Part shown: positions 10,511 to 20,923 of the stretch, one piece after another
Numbering within the stretch: position 1 is the stretch's first letter
Layout of the letters: every line of letters begins with the position of its first letter
Source of the DNA: Larix sibirica
Taxonomy: Eukaryota > Streptophyta > Pinopsida > Pinales > Pinaceae
Assembly (NCBI GenBank): GCA_004151065.3
Contig: NWUY0300069069.1
Coordinates: forward strand, 14,071-47,044
Direction of reading: 5' to 3'
Length of the DNA: 32,974 nucleotides
Translations under genes and position numbers: made by a program
The notes under the pieces: model-generated
Told to the model about the DNA's origin: nothing
The model's input: the letters and a program-made list of their open reading frames with translations, nothing else
Database searches by the model: none

Positions 10511-11080
10511 GTTTCACCCATAATGGTTGGTTTGCTTGTACAAGCCAAGTGGTTGTATGCTTCTCTCCTTATGCTTCAAATATCTCATGCAAACTAGGTC
10601 AGTGTATACTTTGCTCATGCTTTGTCTCTCTTGGGATGGAACCCTTGTGCAAGTGGATGATGTTCCAAGGCAACTCTAGGGGATGAGAAACCCCCTTTGA
10701 GTGTTGTAACACTAGCTACAATCATGGTTGATGTCTTTTGTCAACTTTTTCACATTAGATACCCCCTTTCAGTGGTGTAATGCAAGGCTCAATCATAGTA
10801 ATGAGTTCATTTTTCTAAGGTGAATCACAATTTTTCTTTGATCTGTTCAATTTTTGTTTCAAAATTCCAACAATCTACATAGTTTTAAATCATTTTAAAA
10901 TGGACTAAAACCACTAAGGATAACATTTTATAGTTGAAGTCCCATCAATTAGGAATATTTTTAACTTCCAACAAAATTCATGTTAAACTTAGAAGAAAAT
11001 TTCCACTAAAAGAGAAAGTTTATCCACTTAAAGAAAAATGACATAAATACTTCACATATAAGAAGAAACTAGTAAAAAAA

Positions 11081-11382
11081 ATAAAAATATCAATACTTAA
11101 CTTATTCTAATAACTTAATTCTTAAGAGAATGTGTCAAAAGAATGAATAGTAAATCCCATTGTGATATGAAATTATAAAAGAAAAGTGAAAATAATGTTC
11201 CATAAAAAGAAAAGAAAAAAGAGTAGATTCCAATAAAATGTTAATACTTAACTTATTCTAATAACTTATTTTTTAAGAGAATGTGTCAAAAGAATGAATA
11301 GTAAATCCCATTGTGATATGAAATTAAAAAAGAAAAGGGAAAATAATGTTTCATAAAAAGAAAAAAGAAAAAGAGTAAATTA
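11081..11382. repeat. Two-copy tandem duplication, 151-bp period
   Basis: The block ACTTATTCTAATAACTTA, AGAGAATGTGTCAAAAGAAT and CCCATTGTGATATGAAATTA is repeated with a 151-base offset (for example 11101 and 11252). It is the R1 counterpart of the larger minisatellite in R2. Confidence 0.9.
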
Positions 11383-11679
11383 AAGAGTTAGTGTAGAAAA
11401 AAATCTTACTTTTTATTATTCATGAAATCAAAGAAACATCATCTTTATACATTTTTATACAAATAAGTATTACTGTTATAACAAAATATCTTCAACAACT
11501 TTCTATAGCATTATTTTCTTTAATGTACTAATATGCTATTCTAACTATTTTTACAGTAAAAAAATGCCAAAAGTCATATTGTATTCCTCCAAAAAATAAA
11601 GTGGGCTGCCAATAGCCCTCTCAAATAGAACATATGCAATTAAAAAAATGTGTTAAAATGAGTCACATAAAATTAAAAT

Positions 11680-11815
11680 AAAAAGAATCTTGTTGTGAAA
11701 AAACCTTTTGAAATATAATTTTAAAAATAAATGTAAAAAAAACAAAAATAAAAAGATAATCTTGTTATGAAAAAACCTTTTAAAATATAATTTTAAAAAT
11801 AAATGTTAAAAAAAC
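11680..11815. repeat. Two-copy tandem duplication, 72-bp period
   Basis: CTTGTTGTGAAAAAACCTTT and AATATAATTTTAAAAATAAA recur 72 bases apart (11689 and 11761). The segment is extremely A-rich and lies just outside the R1 copy. Confidence 0.85.
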
Positions 11816-12149
11816 ATGGCTGAGTAGAGAGGATATATATATGAAAGTAGGAAAAAAATATAGATGTATATATATAATTTTATTTTATTTAAATACTAAT
11901 AAAAAAAAAGGTCAGACAAAGGATAAACCTGAGAAATACACTAATCTTGTAGGTATTTTTTTAATCCGGTGATTCTTTTGAGCAAACTGCGTTAGATCTT
12001 AGTAAATGGATGGAAACTGTACCGTGAATTCTGAGCTGAGCCAAAGCAACTAAACATGTAGGTAGTATGGTAAGCCATTTGTAGGAAGTCGAATTCCATT
12101 TGAGATTGAATAATCATGACCTAGCCTCAGGGAACTATCTGGATCAACT

Positions 12150-12690
12150 CCACACAGAGAGAGATATTCTCTCTTTGCCGAAATGAGCATCAGCCATCAC
12201 AAATTTCTGGAACGTGATCGGTGAAGTCAGGACGGCAATCCTGCTGTTAGTTTTCAGTCTTTCCCCGTTCGTAACAGAAATTTGAGAGATTTTTTCCTGC
12301 AATATTTGTATTAACATTGCTGCAATCTTTTGTTATTCTGATTTCAGTTTTGTTCTGTTGGAAGACATTCAACGTCTTCCATTAACGCGTGTTGTCGCCA
12401 TCTGAAATCTTCTCCATGATTAAACAATTGTCTTCGCTAGAGTCCAGATATTCACATTATAAATTTTGATACTGTAATCGCATGCTCTGTAAGATAAATA
12501 GAAATTCATGTACAATATCGTTGTTTTGAATCGAAAACAGTGCTTTACAGATTTGAAATACTAAAATCGGTATCCTTCCTTGTGGAAATATTGACTCATA
12601 AATAACCATGAGTTTATAAGGGCGTGCAGAAATTTGATTTTGAAGTCCCCTGTATCTCCAGATTCTTTTATATGTTGGACGTTATTGGGT
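12150..12690 (+). pseudogene. Unit A: decayed copy of a signal-peptide first exon and following intron-like sequence
   Basis: This is the oldest-looking copy of a block whose best version starts at 21050. It keeps the leader (CACACAGAGAGAGATATTCT), the AAATTTCTGGAAC word and the sequence around the coding start (GTGAAGTCAGGACGG). The ATG of the better copy is ACG here, and the splice donor GTAAG is replaced by GAGAG, so the exon is dead. The conserved downstream words GAAATCTTCTCC, GTCCAGATATTCACATTATA and CGCATGCTCTGTAAGAT follow. The remaining part of the unit is missing: about 3.7 kb of unrelated repeats intervene before its 3' end reappears at 16395. Confidence 0.6.
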
Positions 12691-12754
12691 TATATGTGTG
12701 ACTTTGAACATTTCATTTTTTTTTTTTTTTAATTGAGTATATATTTTTATTTTA

Positions 12755-13425
12755 TAGTATTTCTGAGAGTTGCTTCTTCAAAAAGATTGAGCTAAGCTTC
12801 TTCATGTAGTTTACACCTCTATTTTTTAAGAGGCCTTTACATCCATGAAACTTCTTCAATGTTTTTAATATATATATATATTTTTTTTTCATGTGGTTGA
12901 AGTTTTTATCTTTCAAGAGGTCGCTATATTCATAGAATTTCCCCAATTATATATATATTTATGTCATTCACGTCTCTATTTTTCAAGAGGTTGTTGCATC
13001 CATAAGAGCTAAACATGTCAATTACAAGGAATTGAATGAGGAAGTTATTAATCACTACTCCCAACCATCCAAGCTACCTCCAATGGACTTTTATTTTTTC
13101 AGCGGGGCCGTGCACATTTAGTGGATGATAAGGATGGTAAACCATGGGCCAGAGATAAATGGCTGGCCTAACCCCAAAGGACTCAAGGCTCGAACTCTAC
13201 CTCCCCCGTACCGAGAGAGTGTTCACACGTCTTACCAATGGACTTATATATATTCATAGAACTCCCCCAATTATATATATATATATTCATGTCGTTCACG
13301 TCTCTATTTTTCAAGAGGTTGTTGCATCCATAAGAGCTAAACATGTCAATTACAAGGAATTGAATGAGGAAGTTATTAATCACTACTCCCAACCAACCAT
13401 CTAAGCTACATCCAATGGACTTATA
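12755..13425. repeat. Tandem array with TTTTTCAAGAGG core, interrupted by a SINE
   Basis: Two nearly identical copies of about 170 bases (12924-13090 and 13246-13422) share TCATAGAA, TCCCCCAATTATATATATAT, TCTCTATTTTTCAAGAGGTT, GCATCCATAAGAGCTAAACA, ATTACAAGGAATTGAATGAG and CCAATGGACTT. At least two more diverged cores lie upstream (CTATTTTTTAAGAGG near 12820, TATCTTTCAAGAGG near 12908). The array ends in a (TA)n tract at about 13422-13441. It codes for nothing recognisable; small open frames on both strands are side effects of the repeat. Confidence 0.85.
13091..13234 (-). mobile_element. tRNA-derived SINE inserted at a repeat junction
   Basis: The minus strand reads TTGGTAAGACGTGTGAACAC, then CGGTACGGGGGAGGTAGAGT and TTCGAGCCTTGAG, matching the D-arm-to-B-box stretch of a tRNA (B box AGTTCGAGCC). 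A body with GGTTTACCATCCTTATCATC, similar to tails seen in plant SINEs, ends in an A-rich GAAAAAATAAAA. The same 11 bases, CCAATGGACTT, lie directly on both sides (13080-13090 and 13235-13245), as expected for a target-site duplication. In reverse complement those 11 bases also resemble the end of an A box (AAGTCCATTGG), so the 5' boundary is ambiguous: a 5'-truncated insertion, or an insertion whose A box was reshaped by the flank. Confidence 0.72.
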
Positions 13426-13624
13426 TATATATATATATATGTGACACTCTTTGCAAGCACTAGCTATATCTAATTGATTTATCATACAAATGTACAAAAT
13501 AATTGAGATCATATTGTTCTTAAACTTCATTGCAAAAATGCATAATTATTGTATTCTAAAGTTACAATTAGTATTATATTTTAAGACCAAAATTAGTGTA
13601 TTTTAGGGTCACTAAGGTAAAATT

Positions 13625-15700
13625 CTCTATAACATATAATATGTAGTTTACTAGATGTAATTACTTTAGATATAGCACTAATAATTCCACCCCTTAAGTT
13701 AGGATTCTATACCATATAATATGTAATATACATGATATAATTATTTTAGATATAACACTTATGATTCCACCCCTTTATGGCACTTATGATTCCACCCCTT
13801 TAGAGCATTTATATGGGATCACACAAGAGTGAGCCAGGTAAGGAAAATTTGTAATGGATCATGTTAAGCAATTGTATAATCATGATATTCTTTGCTATAT
13901 CATTATTGATTTTATAGTTGTCGATGATGATAGTCCTTAACTATGAGAACTTTAATTGTACATTTTCATTTTTATAGATCATATTGAAGTTGTTTTCTCA
14001 CATTTAAGGTTTATGGTACTTTATAAATATATATTTTTCATAGTGTTGTTAATTATTTTTGGTCATTCAAATAATCAAAATAGTTAAGAGGAGTCTACAT
14101 GTCTTGGTTGAATGGTTAAGTGGAGCTTCCCCAAATCATAATAATTCTTAAATACCAACTACAAAAAGTTTGAATTTTTTCAAACAAAACTTTTGTGGAC
14201 AATGTTCCATGGTTGAAATTCCCATCATGTGAAACTATGACTTTTAACAAAATTCATGATAAATTTGGAGGAGAATTTCCTCAATTTATCTACTTGTTAA
14301 CTTACTCCTACTTACTATAACACCTAAAGAAAAGACATGATTATTTCTAAGTTCAAAAGAGTCATTCTAATAATTCAAAGTATAAGAGAACGTGCCAAAA
14401 CAAAATGCACATTCTAATAGCTCAAAGCATGGGGAAGTATGTCAAAACAACTAAAATTACAAGTAGCATAGTGATAAGAGAAAGTTAATCTAGAAAAAAA
14501 CAAGATGAAGTTGGCCCTAATAAAGTATAAGAGAATGCACTGAAACAACCAAAATAACAAAAAGTAAGAGGAAACAAACATTGGAAATGCTAAAAAAAAG
14601 TTAGTCCAAATAAAATAATGAAAAGTCCAATCTAATAACTCAAAATGTAGGGGATGTGTCAAAACAACATAGATGTTGTTCTAATAATTCAAAACATGGG
14701 GGAATGTGTTAAACCAAGGAAAAAAATGCAGGAGTATGAGTCAAAATAATGGGAATCCCCTTTCTAATAATTCAAAACAAAGGAGAATGTGTCAAATCAA
14801 TGAAAATAAAAAATAATATTGTGATAAGAGGAAATTAAGATAAAGTTAGTTAAAAAAAAATAAAAAGAAGGTATTGGAGAATGTGCCAAAAGCAAAATAA
14901 GGAGTAGTTTGAATATTCTAAGTTTTGGATTTTTTAGGAGTATATTTTTTAGTTTGATTTTTTCAATTGAAAATCTTCAAAAAATTCTTAGAGTTATATA
15001 TTAGTTGTGGAAATTGCATAATTTAAGTTCCATAAGGGTATTTGAGCTAAAATAAGTGATAATATGAAGTTAGTGTGCAAAAATGTAAAGAGAAGATATT
15101 GGAGAATGTGCCAAAACCATTAAAATAACAAGTAAAGTAGCACTGTGAGTCCGAAAAAAAAGAAGTAAAAAGAAGGTATAGGAGAATGTGCCAAAACAAC
15201 TAAAATAACATAAAATAAATAAAAAGAAGGCAAAAAATTAAGAAGCTCACTAGCATTGTGATAAGATGCACTTATTGTGGAAAAAAGTAAAAATATAACT
15301 TAAAGCATAGAAGAATGTGTCAAAAGAAACAAGTTGTAACTAGAAGCATGTGCGAAGACAACATAAATAACAAGTAACATTACCTTTCGTTACTAAATTA
15401 TAGTACACATCTCTCTTACCACAACACAACGATGCATGTATTTTTATGGGACAAACAAACCTACCTGGGCTCCACTATGCTACAACACACACTTCTGCAT
15501 GCATTATTATTTATTATTATTATTATTATTTTTTTTTTCTATTTTTATAGGATAGATAGACATTTCTCCCCCACCCTAGTTGTAGATGTATAATAAATGG
15601 CACTCTGAAAGAGATAGTTAGTTCCGATAAAAAGTAAAAACAAACATGTCGCAATAACTCAAAGCATAGAAGAATGTATCCAAACCACTCAACTAAATAA
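13625..15700 (+). mobile_element. Dispersed repeat family, copy R2, with minisatellite expansion
   Basis: The first 700 bases are collinear with R1 (see 10020-11590), including TGGTTGAATGGTTAAGTGG at about 14109. The left end has an 80-base tandem duplication (CATATAATATGTA at 13633 and 13713) and a 25-base one (CACTTATGATTCCACCCCTT at 13756 and 13781). From about 14340 to 15700 the sequence is an irregular array of 50-100 base units containing AATTCAAA, ATAAGAGAATGTG(T/C)CAAAA, AAAATAACAAGTA and CATTGTGATAAGAG. Minus-strand open frames here (for example 14414-14662) arise from the repeat. R2 lies within the interval that separates unit A from its missing 3' end. Confidence 0.6.
15504..15540. 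repeat. (ATT)n / poly-T microsatellite
   Basis: Repeated ATT trinucleotides run into a T homopolymer. It lies in the 3' part of R2 and marks no gene. Confidence 0.85.
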
Positions 15701-15988
15701 TTAGCGTAATTTGACCATCAATGTGTAAGAAGTTTTTGATGATTTGGCCCTTTCCCTGTCCCATTTTTAGGCAATTTGGTAAATAATTTCTTCTTCAAAT
15801 AAGAGTGTTTATGTATTGAGAAGTATGATTTGAACAGCACAAATTGAGATTTATTAAAAAAAACAAAACTCCAAAATTGTGAAAAAATAAAAAATGACAT
15901 GATTTTGAGGAGATAGCTATGGAGCTCTTTTTGGGATAACAAAGCTGTAAGAAGATAGATCATGGAACTATCTTTTAGAATCAAGCTA

Positions 15989-16152
15989 ATGTGAATGTCC
16001 TTAAAAAGAAGAGATGTCAAAAGAAAGAAATGGCTTAGCTTATAGCTTTCTCATAGAATATGGCATGAGAATGTGAATGTCCTTAAAAAGAAGAGAGATC
16101 AAAAGAAAGAAATGGCTTGGCTTATAGCTTTCTCATAGAATATGGCATGAGA
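15989..16152. repeat. Two-copy tandem duplication, 82-bp period
   Basis: GTGAATGTCCTTAAAAAGAA and ATAGCTTTCTCATAGAATAT recur exactly 82 bases apart (15991 and 16073) with very few differences. It lies between the end of R2 and the reappearance of unit A sequence at 16395. Confidence 0.92.
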
Positions 16153-16574
16153 GCTTCTCCAGTAGGTTTGTATGGGGTTTGGTTTATTGAGTCTGCTCTT
16201 ATGGGATCCTTGATCTCCTCACATAAACTAAGATGTAAGATGTTGGGATCATGGAAAGTGATAAGCTGTGGAGGTATTCTTATGGGTTCTTGATCTCTCC
16301 TTGCCTGAATGGAATCATGGAGGCGAATGGAATCATGAGTCCAGGTGAAACAACAAGGAGGACTGATCCATCCATAAGGTATGAGCTATAAATTTTGAAA
16401 TTTAACTTGTTAAATCTGTTAGCCTTCCATATTTATTTCATTGTTTCAGACAGGCAAGTGGGATCACTGCATGCGAATACTGTACAAAGCTATTCAAAAC
16501 TAAGAAATGATAATTCTTGAAATTCTAATTCTTATTGAGCTTAATTTTTCTTGCACAGTGTTCTGTTTTTCTCC

Positions 16575-16857
16575 AGAGGATCCCTCCTCATATCATGCAT
16601 AAGTCATCCAAAGATTCTTTTGTCTGTTCTGGCTTTAAAAATATGGGTGCAATTAGATGTTTATGGCATTCCTAATATTTGCATGCATGAAAGTTTTTCC
16701 TTGCTACAGTTTTCTGATTTTTTGTTGAATCTCTAGAGGATCCCCGCTCATATCATGCAAAAGTCATCCAAAGACTCTTTTGTCTGTCCTGCCTTTAAAA
16801 ATACTGGTGCAATTAGATGTCTATGGCATTTCTAATATTTGCATGCATGAAAGTTCT
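16575..16857. repeat. Two-copy tandem duplication inside unit B, 160-bp period
   Basis: AGAGGATCCC, TCATATCATGCA, AAGTCATCCAAAGA and TTTGCATGCATGAAAGT recur 160 bases apart (16575 and 16735). Unit C2 has this sequence only once (22540-22660), so the duplication happened after the A+B and C1+C2 blocks separated, or was lost in C2. Confidence 0.9.
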
Positions 16858-17835
16858 GAGAATTAAAGAATCCAGTCTTGAGGATACCGTATTTGAGGAA
16901 AATAGCTTGGGAAACCAGACTAAGTACTCAGAAAAGAATTTGATATCCAGCTCTAACCAATATGAATCTCAATCTAAAATAATAAACTAAGCTTTTTCGT
17001 CACCTCAAATCTTCTCCATTATTGAAAAATTATTTTTGCGAGAATTAGCAGTGACAAATTTTGATTAATGGAGAAGATATTCACACTTCAAATTTCAAAA
17101 GAGTTTGCATTTCCCAAATACCTTGGGTTTCTAGGGGCTCGCTGGTTGTTGTCTGAATATAGGCGCCTATGATGCCTTCTTTATTCATATTACCGCGCCA
17201 TAGCTCGTGATCCCAATATTATACATCAAATCAAATGCACTGGATTTGCATATCGATTCCCTCGGTATGCAAGAGAAGGGAATCTTGCAGTTAGCAAGTT
17301 TTGCAAAATTTCCGGCCTTCAGTATGTACCACACCGCGTGTTTCAACCCGAAACCGGCTGCCGTACAGATTCGCGATACGAGAAATCCATTTTGAGAAAA
17401 GGCCTGAGATTGAAACTGTAGGCAGGAAGGGTTCATAAAATTAAAGGAGTTAAATTACCAGTATTTCACTATTGTCTGATACCTAACCTCTGCGTTTGTT
17501 ACTAGTGAGAAATTAATCACCGAATAAACCAAATAGCACAGCATCCAATACAGATCTATGTAAATATCTCTCTATCCTAGAAGTAAATGCCGCTTTAAAC
17601 CTTTTCTCACTGACATCCGTGTTCAAGAGATTTCGACAGACCGTATATCACAAAGTTGGTACTTCCACTCGTAGATATATTCTGCAAACGAAGTAGCAGA
17701 ATGGACTATAGATATCCAAAATTGATTGAAGAATTTCTTTTTAACTTCACAGTGCCAAATTTCTGCCTTATGCACCTTCTCATCTGAAGTCCATGCATCA
17801 GGTCTACAAGCCAAAATAACAGATTCTTTTGTTCA

Positions 17836-17934
17836 CTGAAAACCTTAAACTCAAAATTCATCTGTTCACTCAAAACCTTAAACTCAAAATTCATCTGTTG
17901 ACTCAAAAACTTAAACTCAAAATCGTTGATACAT
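17836..17934. repeat. 33-bp minisatellite, three copies
   Basis: The unit CTCAAAACCTTAAACTCAAA plus ATTCATCTGTT is repeated at 17836, 17869 and 17902 with one or two changes per copy. The homologous place in unit C2 (about 23655) has a single copy. Confidence 0.92.
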
Positions 17935-18654
17935 TTAAACCCTATACTTATACTATTTTAAAAATGATTGCAACTAATTTTTCCTAATAAAGATTGATGC
18001 ACTTAAACCCTATAGGCTTTTAAAGTTGACTGCAACCAATTTTTCCTGCTAAAGATATATATGACTGTTTGTGAGAGATCACTTCACGGATCATGCTCTT
18101 ACGAAATTTTTTAACCGATTTGAAAATTGGAGCTTGCAGGGCAGTATGCAGGCTTCGTGAGGACAGACTGAAGGCTGAATAATCAGTCAGAGTGATGTAG
18201 TTATATGCGCCATTACACAGATGTACCAGGTCAACTGCACAGCTGGGATTATTCTACTTGCTCAGCCAGGCTTCCATTATTATTTCACTTCAGGTTGACA
18301 AAACAGGGAACTCTGGCGTGAGAATACATGTAAATTCAGTTCTCAATTATATTCCAGTTTATGATTATAATTGCTGTTAACATTCTTGATTTTAAATTAA
18401 GAGTTCATTTACCGCCGTATATTTCATTTTGATATAAGTATTTTTACGTTATGAGAGTTGTGTGTTTAATTTAAAGGAATTGCTTAACTATTTTTATTCA
18501 ATATAAAATTGTGATTGGATGTGGTTTATATTTTTTTCCAGTGAAAAAAAAGCATATCATTGATATTCAAAATTTTGAATCAATTAGTACAACCATAGAT
18601 CAGTTAAAAAAACTAATAAAAGTTTAATGATCTCAACCATCATAGATCCTTATT

Positions 18655-18838
18655 ACAAAAAACTAACTTCTCAAACTTTCAACCAAATCCAAAAAAACAT
18701 AAAGTTAGATCATACAACTGCTAAACAAATTGAGTACAAACCACTAATCCAACAAAAAACTAACTTCTCAAACTTTCAGCCAAATCCAAAAAAACATAAA
18801 GTTAGATCATACAACTGCTATACAAACCACTAATCCAG
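18655..18838. repeat. Two-copy tandem duplication, 97-bp period
   Basis: ACTAACTTCTCAAACTTTCA and AACATAAAGTTAGATCATAC recur 97 bases apart (18662 and 18759). The plus-strand open frame at 18627-18833 is produced by this repeat and is not considered a gene. Confidence 0.9.
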
Positions 18839-19080
18839 GAAAAAGTAAGAACCATAATCCTGAATTCTGTTTCCAAATTTTTTTTCCCATATCAAGAAAC
18901 CTTCATCACCTTCCAAAACTAACTTTGACATCTTATCTGCCAATAACTTGTTTTCCCGGTATATATGCTCCAATGTGATACTGCTAAACTTTTCAAGCTC
19001 AATGTATGATAATACATTCACATTCAAATTGTGGTCTATTTATCTGAACTGCATTACATTTTAGAAAACAAAAACAAAAA
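18830..19080 (-). pseudogene. RNase H-like C-terminal fragment of a retroelement (LINE-type)
   Basis: The minus strand carries SITLEHIYRENKLLADKMSK followed by an EGDEGF and WEKKFG stretch. The H-(Y/V)-R-E-x-N-x-x-A-D pattern matches the end of plant RNase H domains (RVT_3 type) found at the C-terminus of L1-like LINE polyproteins, where the His and Asp sit near the active site. Only about 65 residues are left. No reverse transcriptase or endonuclease sequence was found upstream on the same strand. A host RNase H-like gene fragment is the alternative. Confidence 0.55.
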
Positions 19081-19089
19081 CAATTAGGT

Positions 19090-19855
19090 GATTGAATATT
19101 ATTTTAGTGTTTTAATAAATGGAGAATAATAAGTATTTTAGGCTGGTTATGGATTATAACTCAAAATTATTTGTGAATCTAAGAGTTAAAGTATTTGGTA
19201 AGTTTACTTATTATAAATTCTGCTTATTTAGAAAATTAATTAATAATAGGTTATTTTATCAAGTAAGGATTTTGAATTTGTATAAACAAAAGCTATGCTT
19301 ATAACTCTAGGCATTATATATTATATTTTTGTTTTAATAAATTTAAATATCTTAAATGAAAAATATAAATTAGAATAAAAAGATCCATGGAAATAAATGG
19401 TTGGTAACATTTTGAATCAGTTTTTAGTTTTTATATAGAAATATTGGCTTGTAGCTGAATGTCTAATTTAGCTTAATGTCTCATTTGGAGCTGGTTGATG
19501 AACATGATTATTTATGATTAAATAGAAATTTTACAGTTTTAGTAAAAAAATATGAATTTGCTATAAAAGATTGATGATATTATGAGTTCTATGAATATTT
19601 AAAATTACTATAATTTTGAATTATGATAAAGAATATTTTGGTTTTCTCTTGAAAATGTTAATGTTCATCATGCTCTATTCCATGTTCCATAGATTCCTCC
19701 TCCATGGTAGTGGCTTGACTCCATGGTAATGGCTTGAGGAGAGCAGATTGATGCTTTGTGTGAGAGAGGGGTTTTTAATTATTTGAAGCTTGGTCTTTTT
19801 TCCAATTCTAAATAGAAAACTTTATCTTGCAATTCTTTCACCTTGGCAACTTATG
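19090..19855. other. AT-rich interval without a recognised gene
   Basis: Only one 61-codon plus-strand frame (19119-19304), with no motif, is present. A short direct repeat (TCCATGGTA.TGGCTTGA, near 19700-19737) is visible. Nothing else is supported. Confidence 0.4.
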
Positions 19856-19858
19856 CTT

Positions 19859-20179
19859 TTAGCTTCTCCTTTGACATTCCACATCAACTTCCAAGAGTAC
19901 CAATTTCCTTTTATGCTTCACAATTTGGTCATGCATCAAAGTTAATTGTCTGGAAATGGCTTTTATCTCCCTTTCATGACTCATTTCCCAATCTTTCATC
20001 CAATTTTCCATTTTCCTCATGATTGAGAGAACACTATCTTGGCAATCATTGTTATGTTTCTCTCTTCTCCAAATAACCTTCTTCATCTCAACTTGCTCAC
20101 AAAGTGTGCATTTGTTGAGGTGGTTATGTGGTGTTGCACTCTTCATTCGTGACAAGTGATTTGCATCATGAAAGCACAT
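19859..20179 (-). CDS. Coding-like relic with coiled-coil composition, unidentified
   Basis: The minus-strand frame is open for 106 codons from an ATG. It is rich in Lys, Glu, Met and Gln, with a central region (for example MENWMKDWEMSHEREIKAIS and LTLMHDQIVKHKRKLVLLEV) whose hydrophobic spacing suggests a coiled coil. Near the N-terminus it has H-x3-N-x-C-x2-C. I do not recognise the family. A gag-like or other element-encoded protein is possible because a second broken minus-strand frame lies just upstream at 20245-20510. No promoter or splice evidence was found, so this may be non-functional. Confidence 0.35.
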   Translation of the reverse strand: MCFHDANHLSRMKSATPHNHLNKCTLCEQVEMKKVIWRREKHNNDCQDSVLSIMRKMENWMKDWEMSHEREIKAISRQLTLMHDQIVKHKRKLVLLEVDVECQRRS

Positions 20180-20244
20180 AAACCAAATGTCACACTAAAA
20201 TGGCCTAAGAGAACACCTATATAAAAGTTTATGAAGCTATCTTG

Positions 20245-20510
20245 AGAATTAAAAATATACCCAAGAGTTCCTTGTTGCTCTATTATGCCTAACTGCAATA
20301 GAATCTAGCTCACCCTTAATGCTTATCCCTTGAGATAGGACCCAAAGAATTTCATGAGATACCATATAGCTAGAGTAGATCTCCTCCAAACATATAAAAG
20401 GTTATGGACTAACACCAACACTACCAACACTAGGATCTGAGAGGAATAGATTAAACTCCTACATGCACCCAAACATCTTCTCTTGAAACTCATCATAAAC
20501 ACATAATTAC
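20245..20510 (-). pseudogene. Broken minus-strand reading frame, unidentified
   Basis: One minus-strand frame reads EFNLFLSDPSVGSVGVSP, then a stop, then PFICLEEIYSSYMVSHEILW, GISIKGELDSIAVRHNRAT and NSWVYF before another stop. The two internal stops are TAG and TAA in an otherwise protein-like stretch, consistent with decay. It precedes the 19859-20179 frame on the same strand and may be part of the same dead gene or element. No known domain was recognised. Confidence 0.4.
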
Positions 20511-20659
20511 AATAGAACAAATAAAAATCACAACAACTTTGATCAAAATCATATCTCCTTTATACCCAAGTCTTTTTGGTAAAAAAAATCTTTGCTCAGT
20601 CTAACTTAAGCACCTCCACCCCTACTAAATTCAAACTTAAAACTAAATTCCAACTTAAA

Positions 20660-20830
20660 ACAAGTATTCCACATAATATTTTTAGGAATATGCTTCGCAG
20701 TTACAAGACAAGTATTTCACACTTTTTTTATATAAAATATATAACAAGTATTTAAGATAATTTTTAATAGGAATATGCTTCATAGTTACAATAAAATTAA
20801 GACCAGTATTTCGCACTTTTTTATGTAAAA
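20660..20830. repeat. Two-copy tandem duplication, 85-bp period
   Basis: AGGAATATGCTTC, AGTTACAA and AGTATTTC.CACTTTTTT recur 85 bases apart (20684 and 20769). It sits just upstream of the dispersed TTGCAAGGGA word that also occurs at 8403-8460. Confidence 0.85.
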
Positions 20831-20923
20831 TATATACTTTATAGTTTATTGCAAGGGAATAATCTCACATTGCATTGTGCATGCAACGGGTACAGCTGCT
20901 TGAAAGGTTAGGGTTAATATTGA

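Larger units (their letters stand above)
10020..11590 (+). mobile_element. Dispersed repeat family, copy R1
   Basis: This segment is collinear with 13625-14345. Shared words in the same order include CCATATAATATGTA, GGGATCA.GCAAGAGTG/CACAAGAGTG, TTGAAGTTG, ATGGTACTTT, AAATATATTTTTCA, TGGTTGAATGGTTAAGTGG, AACAAAATTCATG and AATGTGTCAAAA. R1 also carries about 350 bases (10500-10850) that R2 lacks. It codes for no protein. It looks like a non-autonomous element or segmental repeat of unknown class; the orientation follows the tRNA-like head at 10449. Ends are approximate. Confidence 0.55.
16395..18345 (+). pseudogene. 3' end of unit A plus unit B of the duplicated block
   Basis: The first 95 bases (TTGTTAAATCTGTTAGCCTT, TTTCAGACAGGCAAGTGGGA) match the end of unit C1 at 22345-22400. 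From 16490 the sequence is collinear with unit C2 (22435-24020): ATGATAATTCTTGAA, AGGATCCC, CAATTAGATGTTTATGG, then AAATCTTCTCC near 17008, ATTCATATTACCGCGCCATA, GTACAGATTCGCGATACGAG, ATATATTCTGCAAACGAAGT, and the end word TTCACTTCAGGTTGACAAA at about 18284. No long coding frame is conserved between the copies, so most of it is intron- or flank-like. I could not identify the parent gene. B carries private expansions: 160 bp (16575-16857) and 33 bp x 3 (17836-17925). Confidence 0.6.

Noticed and set aside
10131-10686. Several overlapping 60-68 codon plus-strand frames in R1
   Set aside because: They differ in frame, show no motif and are not open in the homologous R2 segment.
13422-13441. TA-rich tract as a promoter TATA box
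   Set aside because: It is a simple (TA)n microsatellite at the end of a tandem array with no gene downstream.
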